Source of the DNA: Pelobates cultripes
Taxonomy: Eukaryota > Chordata > Amphibia > Anura > Pelobatidae
Length of the DNA stretch: 64,000 bases
Direction: 5' to 3'
NCBI GenBank assembly: GCA_933207985.1
Contig: OW240915.1
Span: 106,106,008 to 106,170,007, forward strand
The notes under the pieces are model-generated. The model searched no databases, was not told the DNA's origin, and was given only the letters and a program-made list of their open reading frames with translations. The position numbers were made by a program, and so were the translations under genes. Each line of letters opens with the position of its first letter. The stretch's first letter is position 1. This document shows, piece after piece, positions 47,266-57,945 of the stretch.

Positions 47266-48900
47266 CTATAATAACAAATTGATCTGCTGTGATTAGCAGA
47301 GGGGATAGACAACTGTCCTAATCAACTCTATCGTAAAGTACAGAGATCTAGGAGGAAAAGAGGGGGAAGGCAAATTGTAGATATATAGAGTATAAGAGAA
47401 ACTGGATAATACTCCTACCATGCCTTCAAAGGCACCCCTTAAAAAAAGGCTAGTATCCACCCCTCCTGTATACTATAGTGATACTTGTACGTCTTAAGTT
47501 GATGACCAACCCCTATAAAACGGCTAGAGTGTCATGTAGGGTAGCAGTAAACACAAAAATATATACATAGATAAATAATTAAAATAAGAAAAAAGGGAGG
47601 TAAATCAAATAGTAACAAGAATAAGTATGTAGTAGCAGTCTACACAATCAAATATAAGCTGCAGCATTGTCCCAAATAATCAGCCACCCACATACACAAC
47701 TGTCCTGACGAACATTTTCACACTAACTGCCTCTTCCAGGGGACCTGTGTCCTTGATGCAGGTTTAGATTTTTAGCGCCTCCATAGTCGATTGGATACAA
47801 TTTTTACAGGTTTCCTAAGTTCATTGGACGGACCAAACGAGAGGAGTGGGAGAATGAAAAAGAATTACCCATTCATGGGTATATTAACCCGAATGGTTTG
47901 TGTTATAAACTACAAGTCCCAGAATCCCTTTTCACTCCCAAAAGTGGTTTATCCCGCCCTCTTTTTCCAGCGAGTTCTGTCCTTACACAAGTCTTTTCCT
48001 TTGGTCTCTTCCCTCTAGCTTTACTGTAACATACTGTAAGAAGTGACCAGTTACGGTTGGTTTCTGGGTAGATTGTACATGGATGGCTTGGGAAAACACA
48101 AACTTCATGGTTACACCTAGATGTTAATTACTCTGATCTCCTGATAACATGACCCTTGAAACCTTTATAGTGAAGATGTACACACAGTTGTACTCTTTGA
48201 TAACAACGTCCTTTGATATGTAAATGGAATTCCACTGTGAAATCAGATAGCTTATTAAACAACAGACCTTCACAAAGTATATGTCAATATATTAAATAGA
48301 AAATATAATTTTTAAAGGCACCCCATTTCTCACAGGTAGCTGGTCTCGAAAGTAACCATGCAATAATGATCCATTTGCAATGTTTTAACTCATTCAAGGT
48401 ACAACCCTTTCTGTTCCAAACTTTATAGATACCCATTCATGGTTTGAAAAATGTGTTTCAAATTTAACCTGTCAAGGGATAATTATATCACTATATCATA
48501 CTTCATACTAGAGATAAATATAAAATGAGTAATAACTCATACTGGGGTCTGGGACATATATTAAGGTATAAATATACCAATCGAGACGGTTCATCATTGT
48601 TAAGGTTAAATACGTCCGTGACAAAGCCCACATTTATTGGGTATATAACCCCCCTGCATGTGGTGTCTCATAATGCTATATATACACTTCACATGATAGC
48701 AACTGGGTTTTCAATGCCCCATAGGTGGAAGATAACAATTACTGATGGCATCACTAACTGATTAAATTGTTGGATCAAGTCTAATAACGATCCTAAGATA
48801 ATAACCTTATGACCCAACTGATAAGATAGTAAAATAACCGTACCAAAGGGGAATGAGAAAAAAGGTGGTGGCCTAAATGATATGTAACAATGCCCATAAG
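47266..48900. other. Non-coding DNA, possibly the 3' flank of the Penelope element
   Basis: No gene or clear repeat border. Since the Penelope-like ORF ends at about 48920 on the minus strand, some of this may be its 3' untranslated region, but I cannot place the boundary. Confidence 0.35.
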
Positions 48901-48919
48901 GGGTGAAAAACATGAACTA

Positions 48920-49836
48920 AAAATGAGCGGGACTCGTCATGGATGGATTAATGAGGTAAAATGAAACCCTTTGTTTAATCCTTTGGGGGAAAGGGTCTTA
49001 AAATAATAAATCCAACGTGACTAAGCCCTTAAGAAAGCTACATTAATATCACCTTTATGGTGGTTCAAAGACAATTTTTGAATTGCTTGAAACTTAAGTA
49101 CTCCTGAATCTACTGCATGTTTGAGTTGTAAATGTCTAGCCACAGTGGTGTCCATATTAAAATTGGTCACAGAGTTGACATGCTGCAGAATCCTACAACG
49201 CACTTGTTGGTAAGTCTTACCAATGTATTGTAAACTAGAAATGAAGGCATTGATGGTAATTTCCTTGGAAGTGTGTTGGCTGCTACCAATTTTGTGGGGA
49301 GTATGAAATCACACGCCTTGCAATGCCCACATTTATAAATTCCTTTCGTTGGTTGGAGCCACAAAGTGGTGGGTTGTTCTGGTTGCAAGTGAATGTGGGT
49401 TTATTATATAAGATTTTGAGCCCTCAAAAAGACATTGAAGGATGTGTCAAAATTGTGTCTTTCAGAAGGGGGTCATGTTGAAGTATTGGCCAATTCGATC
49501 AGAAAATTTCCTGGGCTTTGCCCCAGTGTCTATCATAGGTGATTACAAATCTTGTAGACCCTGTCAATGTATGAATACTCCTAGGGGGTCTACGTAGACT
49601 CTCAGACCTGTCTACCGCCTCTGCTCGCTGGTAGGCTTTTTTCATTACCCTATTGGGGTAGCCCAGACTTTTGAATCTATTTTTAAGTTATTTTGCTTCT
49701 TTTTCAAAATCCAAGGGATTTGAGCAGTTTCTTTTTGCTCGCAGGTATTGACCATATGGAATATTTGCCTTGAGATGGTAGGGATGGAAACTGTGCCAGT
49801 GCAACAAACTGTTTGTGGCAGTTGGTTTCCTGAAAA
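48920..49836 (-). pseudogene. Penelope-like element: end of RT and GIY-YIG region
   Basis: Read leftwards, the minus strand gives FRKPTATNSLLHW and IPYGQYLRAKRNCSNP, the RT thumb typical of Neptune-type Penelope elements, then NRFKSLGYPNRVMKKAYQRA. After several stops comes the GIY-YIG endonuclease region with its Cys-rich lead-in GIYKCGHCKACDFI and, further on, VARHLQLKH, with QAIQKLSLNHHKGDINV. In this family the GIY-YIG nuclease nicks the target for priming. The first part joins directly to the segment right of 54489 once the LTR element is disregarded. Stops and frame changes show it was already dead or has decayed since. Confidence 0.8.
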
Positions 49837-49841
49837 CTGTC

Positions 49842-50425
49842 TGTAATGGTATTTATTAATTAATGACTTTACATCATAAAGAAAGCATATTTAGTGTAAT
49901 GCTTTGGGGGCACCACTAGGGGGAGTGTGTAGGAAGACATGTGCTTCTGGCAGTGACATCACAGGCCAGCCTACTTACACTGAATAAAACCAGATGGAGG
50001 AGAAAACTCTGTCTCTTTTGCCTGTACCTGACTGAACCTAAGATGTAGTACCAGCTCTGACTTAACCCCAGCCAAAGGGCTGGGGCCTTGTAAGTAGCAA
50101 CCTTTTGTAAGTAATATGTTGTAGTTTTGTATTGTATCATAATTGTAGTAAATTGACATTCTGCTAGCATCTGTTTATTTATTATAGTTATATTAAATAT
50201 ACATTTGTATTGTATCATAATTGTAGTAAATTGACATTCTGCTAGCATCTGTTTATTTATTATAGTTATATTAAATATACATTTAATATTACAACGTTTT
50301 GTGTATTTTCTATCCACATATTCGACCATAATACCATGAATTATAAAAATATTAATGTTGTTCCGTATTGCTTAATTATTATGTATTAAGAGATTAATAT
50401 TCATATTTAGGTCACGACCACAACA
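49842..50425 (+). repeat. 5' LTR of the young LTR element
   Basis: 584 bp, starting TGTAATGGTATTTATTAATT and ending GTCACGACCACAACA. It contains GAATAAAACC near 49981 and a tandem 78 bp duplication (50126-50203 and 50204-50281) absent from the solo LTR at 2.7 kb. A short palindrome CCCCAGCC..GGCTGGGG is at about 50067-50088. Confidence 0.92.
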
Positions 50426-50427
50426 TT

Positions 50428-50446
50428 TGGCGTAGTCGGCAGGATT
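50428..50446 (+). promoter_or_regulatory. Primer-binding site matching tRNA-Ser
   Basis: TGGCGTAGTCGGCAGGATT lies two bases after the 5' LTR. It is complementary to the 3' end of a vertebrate tRNA-Ser (acceptor ending in GACTACG plus CCA, with the adjoining T-arm), 19 of 19 bases as I recall that tRNA. This would prime minus-strand DNA synthesis. Confidence 0.8.
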
Positions 50447-53400
50447 ATGCTTGAATATTGGGGAAAATATAAATGTTATGCATTTTGCTTAAATCATACT
50501 GTAAATTGTCTGTCTGTATACAAATGAATAAATGAATGATGATTTGGTTTTAATGGAATGAATGCAGATAGCAGATAGGGATTAGATATTTGTTTTTTAA
50601 GGTATCTCTTGTTGTAGAACATAGTGATGAATTATTGTGTTGCTTGTTACGTTTTACCAACCTTTGGTCATTTTTATATATAAAACAAAAAACAATTTTA
50701 CTTTTTGTCTGACCATGTGGATTTTAATCCACCATTGACCACATGGTGTGAATGAGTTGAGGCCTAGTTTCATTGTTTGCTACCATTTGCATAGGAAAAG
50801 ACTTTTCACTAAACTAGTTCACCAGGTTTTATTGCTAAATTTGACCCTGTTTGTGTACTAATTTACATTTGTTTGGCATTCATGGATTTGTCTAGTTGAA
50901 AAGAGATTTGGACAAAATGTATTAAATTAGTAGTTAAGAAAAAGATACGTTTAGTAAAGCAGATTCAGTGAATAATAGATTTATGTGTGCGTATACACAG
51001 AATATTAGTATAAATATATATATGATTTTGACTCATGAAGGAGAGACCACCTTTTTAACAGCTGTGTGACCATGCTTTTCAGCTACAGCTGGGGGAGAAT
51101 TTGTCCTTGTTGGGGGTGGGTAGTCTTGCCTGTATGAGAAAAAATAAACTGCATTGTTTTGTAAATGTAATTGCCTAAGCTAATCAATTTGTGGAGTGTT
51201 TTTCAGCTTTATTATCCAGGACTAAGGAATTACTGGACATATGCAGGAACTGGTAACAAATGAACTGAAAAAATGGTAAAATAATTCCTTTGTCCTATTT
51301 AGTCTGAATATTTTAACAAGTTAGCATTTTTAACAAAGTAAGTGTAGGGGCTCAGATTAAGATTTATATTATTTTAGAAGCCATCTATAACTGATTTTAA
51401 TATTTCCATGCTTTGAATTAGGGTGTATCTGCCTAGCGGGTGAACCTCCATAACGTGGGCTGTGATTTTAGTTACAGTAGCGGGTGGGGAACCTGAGCTA
51501 GGGGGTATTTAAACGTGTCCGGATAAGGGGGAGCATACCCAATAGTTGTTGTGCAGTTCTATCCTGTATTATTATTTGAAACCCTGTATTACTTATAAGT
51601 AGCGTTTTGTAACTTATTTGTAATTGTTTATATATATATTGCTCTGGGAAAGGGATAGGCAAAATCTCTGAGAGACCAGGAAATATATTTTTAAAAAAGG
51701 GCGTATTACACTAGTGGTAGGGTGGCCTATCATGACCATAGAGACCCTTGGTGACTAGTTTTTGTTGTATATTGCCCTGGGAAGGGGATACGCTATTTAA
51801 TAGAAATTCCTGAGAGACCAGGAAATATACAATAAGTGATACGTGAATGTACTGGTTAAATTGCAGACATATTGGCCCAGAACCTTTAATCGAGCCGGAA
51901 AAGAGGCTGCTGTATGTTTGCTCCTCTATAATTTTGCGGGGGCGGTCACCCCCATGCGGAAAGCCACTGCCATCACAGGGTGGTTAGTTGTGCAGGCCCT
52001 TAGCCGCGAGGTGCAAGCATGTCCGTGGAAAGGCTAGAAATTAATAGGGAGTCACTCATAGCTGTCAGAAGTGTTGAACTTTGAGACATATGGACCTATA
52101 TCCTTTCAGAGGCGGAAGAGGTGTTGTGGTTCACTCCTCTATAATTTAACCAAAGGGTGGAGAGTTATTAAACATGTTTAGGTTGGCTAGAAATGTGTTT
52201 CCTGAATTGCAGAGAAGATGCAGAAAGCAGCTATTAGCTGATTGTGTATTTTAAGAGCCAAGTAGAAAATTAAGAAAGTTACCTTGTTGAACAAATTGTT
52301 TATAAAATGAAAAGTTTAGGGAATGTATTTATATGTGTATATATGTATATATGCTAAGTAAAGGATTTGGCAGTATACGCTATAAGTGACAAGGAAAAGT
52401 AATCCTGATCTGTTTTCTTACCTTTTCAGATATAGCAGAAACCAGGGGTGGACATTGGAACACAGATAGAATATCAAATGGAGACCAGTGTTTAAATGTT
52501 GACCTTTGATGAGCTATTGAATGTTTTATTTTATTGTCTATTTAACATGTCTATGCTATGATTTTGTGCATACTGTTCTCTTATTTCTAGTGATTGTATT
52601 GCAATTGAAACCCTTATGTATTATTATTGTTGTATGTATGTATGTATGCTTGCCTGGGAAAGGGGGGAATTGACCCATAGGGACCAGGGGGTATTTTTGT
52701 GTAAACCAAACTGGGGTGGGAGGGCTCTAACGAGGGAACCCCATTGTCCAGTAGGTGTTTGATTTGTGTCTGTGTAAAGTGCATGAGTGGTTGCAGTTCA
52801 AAAAACAAAACAAAAAAAAAATAAAAAAAATAAGAGGGATAAGAGAAAGTAGGCATTTTGGGTTATCTATACATGTTTAAATAGAAGGGTGGTAAATAGG
52901 AATGTAATTGTTTTGGTTAATGTTTAGATTAAATTGGTTAAATACAGCAGTGATAACGAGTGTTTAGATTAAATTGGTAAATGCAGCAGTAATAACGATT
53001 GTTTGGGTTAAATTGGTAGATACAGCAGTGATATTGTGTTTATCTGTGAATCAGGAGTGTGCTGGATGTGAAGAGAGGTGTGTAGGTATTTATCCAAACG
53101 CCATAGGAAAAAATATGGTTAAGACACCACAATCAAATGGTACTTGTGATGATTGGCACAGTTATTATTTATGTTTGTGTTCGTCATTGCCTGTGTTTTC
53201 ATTCAAGAACTTTCAAGCAAAGATATTTTAAGCAGAAGAAGAAGAAGCACTGGACACTATGCTCAACTGTTGCTGTAAGGAGAAAAATATTGCAGCTCAG
53301 AGTGGTGAGAGTCGGAACAAAATGCATCAGGAGCAGGAAACTGTTACGTCAAGGTGGTTAATGGAATAAAGAAAGAAAAAACAAAACAATGTGACCACAA

Positions 53401-53900
53401 ACACACAAAAGTCCTTGATCACATGAACTGTTTCATTCATCCCTGTCTCCATGCGTATGTTCTATGAGACTGTCGAAGAATAGAGTATCCAGTTTCCAGG
53501 ACTAATGTTTGTGAAAATTCCAGGCACACAGACCAGCCAGAGGCTACAGAAATCGAGTCGCTCTGTGCCATGATTCATAGGTGTTATGAGTTTGTGGTGT
53601 CTAATACTATATTAAGCTCCAAAACACATCCTCACATGAACACAACATCATTGGTTAATCTAATAAAACATGGTTTGAGTTGTTCATTATTATAAGGGTG
53701 GGTATGTGCCTATTTCCCAACTGGTAATGCATGTGCTCAATGGTGAACATTTATATAAGCAATAAAATGTTAATGGGTAAATGGGTATCGTTCTTCAAAA
53801 GGTGGGTTTTGTTGTAGGGCAGGTAGTGTTAAAATGGGGAAGATTCAAAATGTACTGGTTTTATAAATGCTTGTTTTATGACATAAGTCAAAGGGTGGTT
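50447..53900 (+). other. Internal non-coding region of the LTR element
   Basis: Long and almost free of open frames. It has a repeated phrase: GGGAAAGGGATAGG..CTGAGAGACCAGGAAATATA at about 51645-51690, GGGAAGGGGATACG..CTGAGAGACCAGGAAATATA at about 51778-51830, and a looser copy near 52655-52690. Such repeats could be packaging or dimerisation structures, which is inference. A CpG-bearing stretch at 51890-52025 stands out from the AT-rich rest. The last bases, AAAGGGTGGTT, may be a short polypurine tract before the 3' LTR. Confidence 0.6.
52916..53040 (+). repeat. Three tandem units of about 45-50 bp
   Basis: TTAAATTGGT(T)AAATACAGCAGT followed by GATAACGAGTGTTTAGA recurs three times with small changes, inside the LTR element. 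Confidence 0.8.
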
Positions 53901-54483
53901 TGTAATGGTATTTATTAATTAATGACTTTACATCATAAAGAAAGCATATTTAGTGTAATGCTTTGGGGGCACCACTAGGGGGAGTGTGTAGGAAGACATG
54001 TGCTTCTTGCAGTGACATCACAGGCTAGCCTACTTACACTGAATAAAACCAGATGGAGGAGAAAACTCTGTCTCTTTGCCTGTACCTGACTGAACCTAAG
54101 ATGTAGTACCAGCTCTGACTTAACCCCAGCCAAAGGGCTGGGGCCTTGTAAGTAGCAACCTTTTGTAAGTAATATGTTGTAGTTTTGTATTGTATCATAA
54201 TTGTAGTAAATTGACATTCTGCTAGCATCTGTTTATTTATTATAGTTATATTAAATATACATTTGTATTGTATCATAATTGTAGTAAATTGACATTCTGC
54301 TAGCATCTGTTTATTTATTATAGTTATATTAAATATACATTTAATATTACAACGTTTTGTGTATTTTCTATCCACATATTCGACCATAATACCATGAATT
54401 ATAAAAATATTAATGTTGTTCCGTATTGCTTAATTATTATGTATTAAGAGATTAATATTCATATTTAGGTCACGACCACAACA
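53901..54483 (+). repeat. 3' LTR of the young LTR element
   Basis: 583 bp. It differs from the 5' LTR by a G/T in CTTCTTGCAG, a C/T in AGGCTAGCC and one T fewer in the CTCTTTGCC run. It has the same 78 bp duplication (54184-54261 and 54262-54339). Confidence 0.92.
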
Positions 54484-54488
54484 CTGTC

Positions 54489-55540
54489 GTAGTAATTTTA
54501 CCATATTCTAAGATATTGATTTTCAGGTCTAAGAACACCAATTTGTTTGCATCTATGCCATGGGTAAGTTTTAAAGATATATTAGTTATATTATCTGCCT
54601 CCACCAATTCTTCAAATAGTGCCATAGGCCAGTCTAAAAAAATCTAAACATCATCTATATATCTATACCATTTGTAAATGTGGTTGGTATATGTGCAATT
54701 CTTCGTAATATACACCATAGTCTCCTCCCACCAGCCCAGGAAGAGATTAGCATAACTAGGTGCACAAGACAACCCCATGGAAGTTCCCTTGAGTTGGAGG
54801 TAGTATTTCCCATTTAACGTAAAGTAGTTGTGTGTTAACACAAACTTAAGGAGAGATAGAACAAAATGTTGTTCTGTTGCACTGAACAAATCAGTTTTTC
54901 GCCAAAAAGTAGGCACAGCCTTGTAGGCTTTTTTCATGATGAATATTGTTATATAGGGCCAATACATCTAGACTGACCAATGACGTATATGGGGGAACAG
55001 ATAAATTTTTCCAAGACCAACAGTGTTTGCTTAGTATCTTGAATGTAAGAGTCCAGTTTTCACACTAGAGGTTGTAATAATTTGTCAAGGAACTTACTGG
55101 CTACGTCTGTTCGACTATGATTCCCAGATACAATCGGTCTCCCTGCAGGTCTATTAACATATTTGTGCACCTTAGGGAGACAGTAGAAGGTAGCCACTGT
55201 TGGATTCTTTGGAGGCACAATGTACTTGTATTCATTCTAAATGATTATTTTATCCGTCAAGGACATTTGTGCAATTGATTTGAGTTCCATGAGAAACTCA
55301 GGAGTGGGATCTTTCTCCAAGATTTGGTATGAAGATGCATCAAATAAGTGAATCATGCACATATCTATATATTGTTCTTGGTTCATAAGTACAATGTTCC
55401 CCCCCTTTGTCTGGGAAATTTTCACAAGTTCTACAAATGCCCACCAGCTGTAGCAATGTTTTCACTTTCACTTCATTATAAGTGAGTACTTTGGAGAAAG
55501 AAGGAATGAGGAAATTGTAGAACTGCAGATGTATTTACCA
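54489..55540 (-). pseudogene. Penelope-like (Neptune-type) reverse transcriptase, N-terminal and palm part
   Basis: Penelope-like elements encode an RT related to telomerase plus a GIY-YIG nuclease. On the minus strand from about 55540 I read a lead-in with YNEVKVKTLLQLV, then QTKGGNIVLMNQEQYIDMC. After a frame-disrupted stretch come LTHNYFTLNGKYYLQ, LKGTSMGLSCAPSYANLFLG and YRYIDDV, where YIDD is the catalytic pair. A stop follows YIDDV, then LEYGKITT-like sequence leads to the LTR element. The beginning of the ORF is missing, cut off by an L2 fragment. Stops and frameshifts make it inactive. Confidence 0.82.
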
Positions 55541-55547
55541 TAGGGAA

Positions 55548-55660
55548 ATAATAATAATAATAATTATTATTGGCATTTATATAGAGCCAACTTATTCTGC
55601 AGAGCTTTACAATATCATAAAAGGGGAAATTTAACAATACAGGAGACATGGGGGTGTGTG
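55548..55660 (-). mobile_element. L2 LINE 3' tail fragment
   Basis: On the minus strand: ATATTGTAAAGCTCTGCAGA, ATAAGTTGGCTCTATATAAA and a run of AATAATAAT units. It sits at the 5' edge of the Penelope remnant. Confidence 0.75.
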
Positions 55661-55984
55661 GCTGAACGTAATGGCTGCTTGAGCTAAGCGCTCCAAAGCA
55701 GAAGCCCTTCGAACAGTTAAAACTAGCTGAGTAGTGTTGGATTCATAAACTTTAACATAAACTTAGGGGACCAGATGTCATCCTACCATAAAAAAAAAAA
55801 ATCGCCCTTGAAGAGCCAGTTGGTAGCTGCAATCCCCAGTGGATGTCATAATGAGACTTAATTTTTTGCAGACCAAAAAAGCAATAATGAGAAAGAACAG
55901 AGCATCTCCTTTTCAGTATCAATGAATTGAGCAACAAAGGTTTTAAGACCTGACATTTAAACTCTATCGAGACGGAGGGATAGA

Positions 55985-56150
55985 GGAACCTCAATGCTTT
56001 ATTGATAATAACAATATAAATTATATAATAAAATAATCCAACAATGTGTTTCACCAATAAGACTTTTTCGAGTAGCTACTTGAAAAGACCTTATTGGTGA
56101 AATACGTAGTTGAATTATTTATATTGTTATTATCAATAAAGCACTCAGGC
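55985..56150. repeat. Inverted repeat with decayed hammerhead-like sequence
   Basis: The left arm TTTATTGATAATAACAATAT..CACCAATAAGAC (55998-56064) faces the right arm CCTTATTGGTGAAATACG..ATATTGTTATTATCAATAAA (56080-56145). Around the centre both strands read a CTACTTGAAAAG..GGTGAAAC-like sequence, a degenerate version of the pattern seen at 30.5 and 34.8 kb. It lies just upstream of the Penelope-like ORF. Confidence 0.55.
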
Positions 56151-56420
56151 TCCTCTATTTTTTAATCTGCTAGCCTTTATTTATTTTGCTCTATCATTGT
56201 TCCTGGCATTACCTGTAGCACAACTTCCTGGACTATTACTTTCAAATCCTTGGTGGGGATTTTTCCACCCACGCTGCAAACACTGAGCAAATCCATTACT
56301 CACAAAATTGTGAGTATAATTTATATTCTATCCATATATAATATTACGCAGAGAGCACTATATTCCATCTCCTTTTCTTATATGTGTGAAGATTGCTGGA
56401 GGGCAAGTGTATTAACTATA

Positions 56421-56882
56421 TGTCTGGATTATTAGTTGATCCAGCACGTAGAACTGTATCACACCTAGGACTAAAAGGTAACGTCTTAGAATGGCCGGAC
56501 TTCACGTACCAGAGAAAAGTCAGAATACTTGCCGAGGTCAGGGACACAGAATGAGACACAGCGATGAGGGAAAGCCAAAAGTCAAGGGAAGTCAAAATGA
56601 AGCCAAAGTCAATAACCAGAAATAAACGCTCAGGAACACACTCTCGGACAACCACTAAGGGAATCCACGACAGGGCAAAGAGGAGAAGTAAAAATGCGTT
56701 TAAATATGCCTTTTATACATCTGATTGGCCAAAATCGGCTTTTGACCACAGAACATGTCAGCCGACATCGTCACCACCGTGGGCGAAAGTGGGGCTATAA
56801 TTTGGCGTGGATCTGCAGGAGTCAGGTACATGACACATGGCCACTGAGCAAAGATACCACAAGGTGAGGATGAATATGTTAC
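56421..56882 (-). repeat. 3' LTR of a Ty3/Gypsy element
   Basis: Plus-strand text from TGTCTGGATTATTAGTTGAT to GATGAATATGTTA parallels 59863-60387. It lacks about 70 bp present in the other copy (the CGTCTCCCGCGTGATGTCAC region and a CAGCGGCCAGTGTCC segment), and they differ at many positions, so the element is old. In element orientation it ends AATCC(A)GACA. Confidence 0.75.
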
Positions 56883-56884
56883 TT

Positions 56885-57035
56885 TACCCCCCACCTGAAG
56901 ACCGCCCCAGGTTTGAGAGAAAATTTGGAGTAGAAAGAACAAATCTTGAGGCCAGCATGAATGCCAGGGGCCGGAACCCAAGAACACTCGGCAGGCCCAT
57001 ACCCCACCAATCAACAAAATACTGAAAAGTACCAC
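56885..57035 (-). pseudogene. Integrase C-terminal chromodomain-like tail
   Basis: One minus-strand frame reads YGPAECSWVPAPGIHAG and then YSKFSLKPGAVF, resembling the last part of the chromodomain at the C-terminus of Ty3/Gypsy chromovirus integrases, right before the 3' LTR as expected. The rest of the integrase is missing. It joins in about 10 bp to RT sequence, so a deletion removed RNase H and most of the integrase. Confidence 0.5.
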
Positions 57036-57039
57036 AAAA

Positions 57040-57490
57040 AAACTGCATTCAATTATGGAGGATTTTTTTGTAAGTTTGCAATAAAGTTTATTTTTGAGTA
57101 AAGTTTGCAACACTTGTTTGACATGTTTGTGGTGAGTCTGAAGGTCAGGGGAATAATTAAGGATATCAACCAGGTAGACTAGGACAAATGGGTAAATATA
57201 GTCCCTCAGTACATCATTAATAAAGTCCTAGAACACAGCCGGAGCATTGCATAACCCGAAAGGCATGACCAAGTACTTCTAGTGTTAAATGCCATTTTCC
57301 ACTCATGATTCTCCTTAATCCTTACCAAATTGTATGCACTCCTGAGGTCAAGTTTAGTAAAGACTTTAGCACTTTGGAATCTGTCAAACAATTCGGAAAT
57401 GAGGGGAATGGGATATGCATTTTTAATGGTGATTTTGTTTAATACCCTGTAGTCAATGCATGGGCTTAATTCTCCATCATTTTTAAACAA
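57040..57490 (-). pseudogene. Ty3/Gypsy reverse transcriptase fragment
   Basis: On the minus strand: [49 protein letters not shown] with the first catalytic Asp, and EWKMAFNTR. After a frame break, HHKHVKQVLQTLLKNKLYCKL corresponds to the region following the catalytic YVDD in Gypsy RTs. The YVDD part itself is disrupted. The order and spacing are those of vertebrate Ty3/Gypsy pol. Confidence 0.85.
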
Positions 57491-57639
57491 AAAAAGAACC
57501 CTGCACCAGCAGGCAATGATGACTTACGTAAGTGGCCCTTACTTAAGGAATCTTTGATGTAATCAACCATTATTTTACTCTCCTGTGGTGATAAGGCATA
57601 TACTGCTCCCTTGAGTGGCATAGCGCCGGGCAGAAGATT

Positions 57640-57945
57640 TATGGAACAGTCATAAGATCTGAGAGGAGGTAGAATATTGGTCTGACTCTTACTGAATACC
57701 TCCTTAACCTCCTAGTATTGTGTGGGAACTTCGGAGACCTGAGACATAGTAGTGGATAGGGTAATGATGCCCACTCTTTTGGTAATGTGCGACATAAATC
57801 TCTCAGTACAGTCTTTGTCCCATATTTCCCCCTTTGCCCAGTCAATATGAGGGTTATGCTTAATAAGCCAAGGAAATCCTAATATGATGGGACAAGAAGG
57901 AGAAGCGATTATCTGGAATGTTATGTCTTCCTTGTTGTAACAGTT
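57640..57945 (-). pseudogene. Protease/pol linker of the Gypsy element
   Basis: Minus frame 57712-57981 contains EDITFQIIASPSCPIILGFP and WLIKHNPHIDW, the C-terminal part of a Gypsy aspartic protease and start of pol. The N-terminal protease half lies at about 58760-58910, so the gene is split by the foreign segment 57945-58745. Confidence 0.7.

Larger units (their letters stand above)
49842..54483 (+). mobile_element. Young LTR retroelement without coding capacity
   Basis: A complete insertion with two LTRs, a primer-binding site and an internal region of 3475 bp. The 5 bp target duplication CTGTC is perfect (49837-49841 and 54484-54488). The LTRs differ at three places by my reading, so the insertion is young. 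The longest internal frames are under 90 codons, and I recognise no gag, protease, RT, integrase or envelope piece. It must have been mobilised by proteins from another element. A retroviral origin is suggested by the 584 bp TG..CA LTR and the tRNA-Ser primer site. The Penelope frame it interrupts reads on from both sides. Confidence 0.9.

Noticed and set aside
49916..50329. 137-codon minus frame with internal duplication, repeated at 54034-54387
   Set aside because: It lies antisense inside the LTRs, and its internal repeat is the 78 bp LTR duplication. There is no evidence for a protein.
53240..53345. Possible envelope or accessory gene remnant in the LTR element
   Set aside because: Only short basic frames are present, with no heptad repeats, fusion-peptide or disulfide motif visible.
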